Notes under the pieces: model-generated
Told to the model about the DNA's origin: nothing
The model's input: only the letters and a program-made list of their open reading frames with translations
Database searches by the model: none
In this document: positions 40,313-42,870 of the stretch, piece by piece
How positions within the stretch are numbered: the stretch's first letter is position 1
How the letters are laid out: each line of letters begins with the position of its first letter
Program-made: the position numbers and the translations under genes
DNA from: Deltaproteobacteria bacterium
Lineage (GTDB): Bacteria > Desulfobacterota > Binatia > UBA9968
DNA: 42,870 nt
Assembly (NCBI GenBank): GCA_016180805.1
Contig: JACPAM010000025.1
Location: 1-42,870, forward strand
Direction of reading: 5' to 3'

Positions 40313-42640
40313 TCACCGCCCTGCTTGACGCAGCAGCTTTCTTACCTTCTCGGGACTCAACGGCACCTCGGTCACAGTCACACCGAAGGGTGCGAGGGCA
40401 TCCTCAACAGCGCCCCCGAAGGCGGCGGCACACGGTATGGTACCGCCCTCGCCGACCCCTTTGACACCCAGCGGGTTCAGCGGGCAGACCACCTCCACGT
40501 GCGCGATCTTCGCCGTGGGCACCTCTTTCGCCGTGGGCAGGAGATAATCCATAAAGCTGGAGGTCAGGAGCTGGCCATTGTCATCGTAGACCAGCTCTTC
40601 GTAGAAGCAGTTGCCGATACCGTGCGCGACGCCACCCTGAACCTGGCCGTCCACGATCATCGGGTTGATCACGCGGCCGCAATCGTGAGCCACGGCGTAA
40701 TCCAAAATTTTCACATCGCCCGTCCGCACGTCGACTTCCACGGTCACCACGTGCGCCCCGCTGGAGTAGGCCGCCTGGCTCGGGCTGAAGTAGTGGGTTG
40801 CCTGGAGGCCCGGCTGAACCCCGGGCGGCAGAGTGTAGCCGGGCCGCGCCCCGGCAGCCGTCACTGCCAAGTTGCCGAGGCTGATGGACTTATTCGGCAC
40901 CCCACGCACAAACACCACCCCGTTCGCCATCTCCAGGTCATCCTTGTCCGCCTCGAGCAGACTCGCTGCGATGGCGAGCGCCTTCTCACGCACCTCGCGC
41001 GCCGCCATCAAGACAGAATTACCGGCATTGACCGCTATACGGCTGGCGAATGTGCCGATGCCGAACGGGATTGCGCCGGTGTCGCCGGTAATGACCGTAA
41101 CGTCATCTACGTCCACCCCTAGCTCATGAGCCGCGATCTGAGCCATGGTGGTGGCATGACCCTGGCCTTGGGGCGTCGCGCCGGTGGTGAGTAAAACTTT
41201 GCCCGACGAGTCGATTTTGATGATCGCCCCCTCGTAGGGCCCAAGACCGGTCCCTTCAACGTACAGGCCAATGCCCACGCCGATGTATCGCCCTTCCTGG
41301 CGCATCCGCGATTGCTCCTCGCGGAATGCCTCGTAGCCGACCATCTGCTGCGCCTTTCGAAGGCAAGCAGGGTAGTCACCGGAGTCGTAAGTCACGGCCG
41401 CTCCATCCCGGTACACAAGCCCCATCTTGTATGGCATCTCCTCAGGCTGGATCAAATTGCGACGACGGATCTCGGCCGGATCAAGCCGAAGCTCGCGCGC
41501 GGCCAGATCCATCATTCGCTCCATAGCAAACACGGCTTGGGGTCGGCCCGCGCCGCGCACCGGTGTGACCGGGACCTTGTTGGTGTAAACCACGCGCATG
41601 TTCACCTGGAACGCCGGCAGCTTGTACGGGCCGGGGATGGTGGTGGCCGTAATCCAGGGCTCGATGATGCCCCACGGCACATAGGCGCCGGTGTCGAAAG
41701 TAACGGTGTCGCGAAACCCGAGGATCCTGCCGTCTCGGCTCAGTGCGATCTCCGCGTCGTGGTACTGATCGCGCTCTTGGTTGGTGGCAAGAAAGTGCTC
41801 GCGGCGGTCTTCGGTCCACTTGACCGGGCGTCCGAGCACCCGTGCGGCAAACGGGATCAGCCCCTCCTCCGGGTAAAAAATCGCTTTCGGACCGAAGCCT
41901 CCACCGACGTCGGGCGGCGCGATCACCCGAATCTGCCATTCCCCCATACCAAGCATCTGGCTGGCAAGCCGCGCAACCAGGTGTGGAGCCTGAGTCGCGG
42001 ACCACATCGTGATCCGGTTCGCGCGCCGATCGTACTCAGCCAGCACCGCCCGGCACTCCATGGCGTGGCCGCCGCCGCGATGCGCCTTGAACCGCTGCTT
42101 GAGCACGACGTCGGATGTCGCAAAGGCCGCTTCGATGTCGCCAAAGCCGAGTGTAAAGCAAGACGCTAGATTGTTGGCGATCTCCGGGTAGACCAGAGGC
42201 GTGCCGTCCTCGATCGCTGCCAGCACGTCCGACACAACCGGCAACGGCTCGTACTCCACCCGGATCAAGTCCATCGCATCCTCGGCCGTATACCGATCGT
42301 CCGCGACGACGAGCGCCACGGGCTCGCCGGCATAGCGCACTTCGTCTTTCGCCAGCAGCAGTTGCGTTCGTGGGACAAGCGCAGGGTTCGGCTGGAGCAG
42401 GGGGATCTCTTTACCGGAGACGCCGAGCTCCGCGTGGGTAAATACGGCGGCAACGCCGGGAAGCGCGCGCGCCGCCGAGACATCGATTGAGCGAATCCTC
42501 GCCCGGGCGTGCGGGCTGCGCAGGACAGCCGTGTGGAGCATGCCGGCAAGCTTCAGGTCATCGGTGTAGCTCCCCTGGCCTTTGAGGAGAGGCAGATCCT
42601 CCCGCCGCTCAACTCTGACGCCGAAGACCGCGCGGCTCAT
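40313..42640 (-). CDS. Xanthine dehydrogenase/aldehyde oxidase-family molybdopterin subunit
   Basis: This 775-residue protein is the large catalytic subunit of a molybdenum hydroxylase. Domain hallmarks: an N-terminal a/b hammerhead (GQGSYTDDL), [10 protein letters not shown] at 244-253, a Moco loop VRGAGRP at 361-367, QGQGH at 491 and the catalytic Glu731 in GVGEGGT. The RGAGR loop differs from the VAYRCSFR-type loop of true carbon monoxide dehydrogenase, so CO oxidation is unlikely; it fits the 'form II'-like hydroxylases of unknown substrate. AGGAG lies eight bases before the ATG at 42640, which overlaps the 2Fe-2S subunit stop. No FAD subunit gene is inside the window. Downstream genes suggest an aromatic or N-heterocyclic substrate. 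Confidence 0.93.
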   Translation of the reverse strand: MSRAVFGVRVERREDLPLLKGQGSYTDDLKLAGMLHTAVLRSPHARARIRSIDVSAARALPGVAAVFTHAELGVSGKEIPLLQPNPALVPRTQLLLAKDEVRYAGEPVALVVADDRYTAEDAMDLIRVEYEPLPVVSDVLAAIEDGTPLVYPEIANNLASCFTLGFGDIEAAFATSDVVLKQRFKAHRGGGHAMECRAVLAEYDRRANRITMWSATQAPHLVARLASQMLGMGEWQIRVIAPPDVGGGFGPKAIFYPEEGLIPFAARVLGRPVKWTEDRREHFLATNQERDQYHDAEIALSRDGRILGFRDTVTFDTGAYVPWGIIEPWITATTIPGPYKLPAFQVNMRVVYTNKVPVTPVRGAGRPQAVFAMERMMDLAARELRLDPAEIRRRNLIQPEEMPYKMGLVYRDGAAVTYDSGDYPACLRKAQQMVGYEAFREEQSRMRQEGRYIGVGIGLYVEGTGLGPYEGAIIKIDSSGKVLLTTGATPQGQGHATTMAQIAAHELGVDVDDVTVITGDTGAIPFGIGTFASRIAVNAGNSVLMAAREVREKALAIAASLLEADKDDLEMANGVVFVRGVPNKSISLGNLAVTAAGARPGYTLPPGVQPGLQATHYFSPSQAAYSSGAHVVTVEVDVRTGDVKILDYAVAHDCGRVINPMIVDGQVQGGVAHGIGNCFYEELVYDDNGQLLTSSFMDYLLPTAKEVPTAKIAHVEVVCPLNPLGVKGVGEGGTIPCAAAFGGAVEDALAPFGVTVTEVPLSPEKVRKLLRQAGR

Positions 42641-42870
42641 GGCGTCCGCTCCTTACGAAGCTGGGCGGCGACTTCCTTTACCGCAGCCACGATTCCGCTG
42701 TAGCCGGTGCAGCGGCAGAGGTTACCGGCGAGCGCGGTGCGGATCTCGTCTTCGTCTTGAATATCGGGCTGGGTGTTAAGCAGATCGACGATCGACATCA
42801 GGAAGCCCGGGGTGCAAAATCCACACTGGAGCGCATGGTGCTTGTGAAACGCCGCCTGGATCGGGTGCAG
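42637..42870 (-). CDS. (2Fe-2S)-binding subunit of molybdenum hydroxylase, 5' end beyond window
   Basis: The last 77 codons of the small subunit are visible and the start lies off the edge. The second cluster's ligands appear in [11 protein letters not shown] and [11 protein letters not shown], as in all CoxS/XdhC-type proteins; the plant-ferredoxin-like first cluster would be upstream. It passes electrons from the molybdenum site towards a flavin subunit or other acceptor. Its TGA overlaps the ATG of the large subunit, so they are translated together. Confidence 0.95.
   Translation of the reverse strand: MHPIQAAFHKHHALQCGFCTPGFLMSIVDLLNTQPDIQDEDEIRTALAGNLCRCTGYSGIVAAVKEVAAQLRKERTP

Overview
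The window is GC-rich, gene-dense bacterial chromosome from a Gram-negative-type organism (lipoprotein and periplasmic signal sequences, psd/pssA phospholipid genes). There is no rRNA or usable tRNA to place it. Orphan solute-binding proteins, CaiB and molybdenum hydroxylase genes, UbiD and CstA are typical of uncultivated soil or groundwater lineages such as Methylomirabilota/Rokubacteria or the former Deltaproteobacteria (for example Binatia). That placement is an inference. Almost all genes lie on the minus strand.

Layout. 1-663: 3'-truncated family III CoA-transferase. 778-5143: a minus-strand unit of two paralogous ABC-type solute-binding proteins and a Cache-HAMP-GAF histidine kinase, with no permease or ATPase gene. 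5286-9763: a minus-strand unit of a CstA transporter, two paralogous ~90-residue proteins and two paralogous ArsA/Get3-like ATPases whose nucleotide-site motifs have decayed in complementary ways. This is the best candidate here for an under-described system. 9886-10161: a divergent small membrane protein. 10175-14513: two soluble histidine kinases and an exported methyltransferase-like protein. 14826-16081: a zinc-ribbon protein and a DUF3108 protein that carries a palindromic element in frame.

16338-34489 is mostly biosynthetic: leuD, leuC, an M29-like protein, an alpha/beta hydrolase, truA, a DmdA/GcvT-like gene, then asd, leuB, leuA, pssA, psd and ilvC. ilvC-leuA-leuB-leuC-leuD make branched-chain amino acids (no ilvBN here), asd feeds aspartate-family amino acids, and psd/pssA make phosphatidylethanolamine. 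Plus-strand genes at about 23500-27700 (DUF885 lipoprotein, amidohydrolase lipoprotein, gene fragments, an unknown overlapping pair and a scrap of a second asd) split leuB/asd from leuCD.

34563-37783 holds two divergent NMT1-type solute-binding proteins, remnants of at least two other genes, and a MazEF-type toxin-antitoxin pair with a clear operator. 37990-42870 is a catabolic unit: 2Fe-2S subunit and molybdopterin subunit of a xanthine-dehydrogenase-family hydroxylase, an alpha/beta hydrolase and a UbiD decarboxylase, plausibly for a (hetero)aromatic substrate.

The gaps are rich in repeats: an A/T-rich palindromic family built on TGCAAAATGCA, two REP-like hairpins, a MITE-like element, a 125-bp direct repeat flanking truA, and the in-frame palindrome. 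No CRISPR array, intact transposase, rRNA or tRNA was seen.
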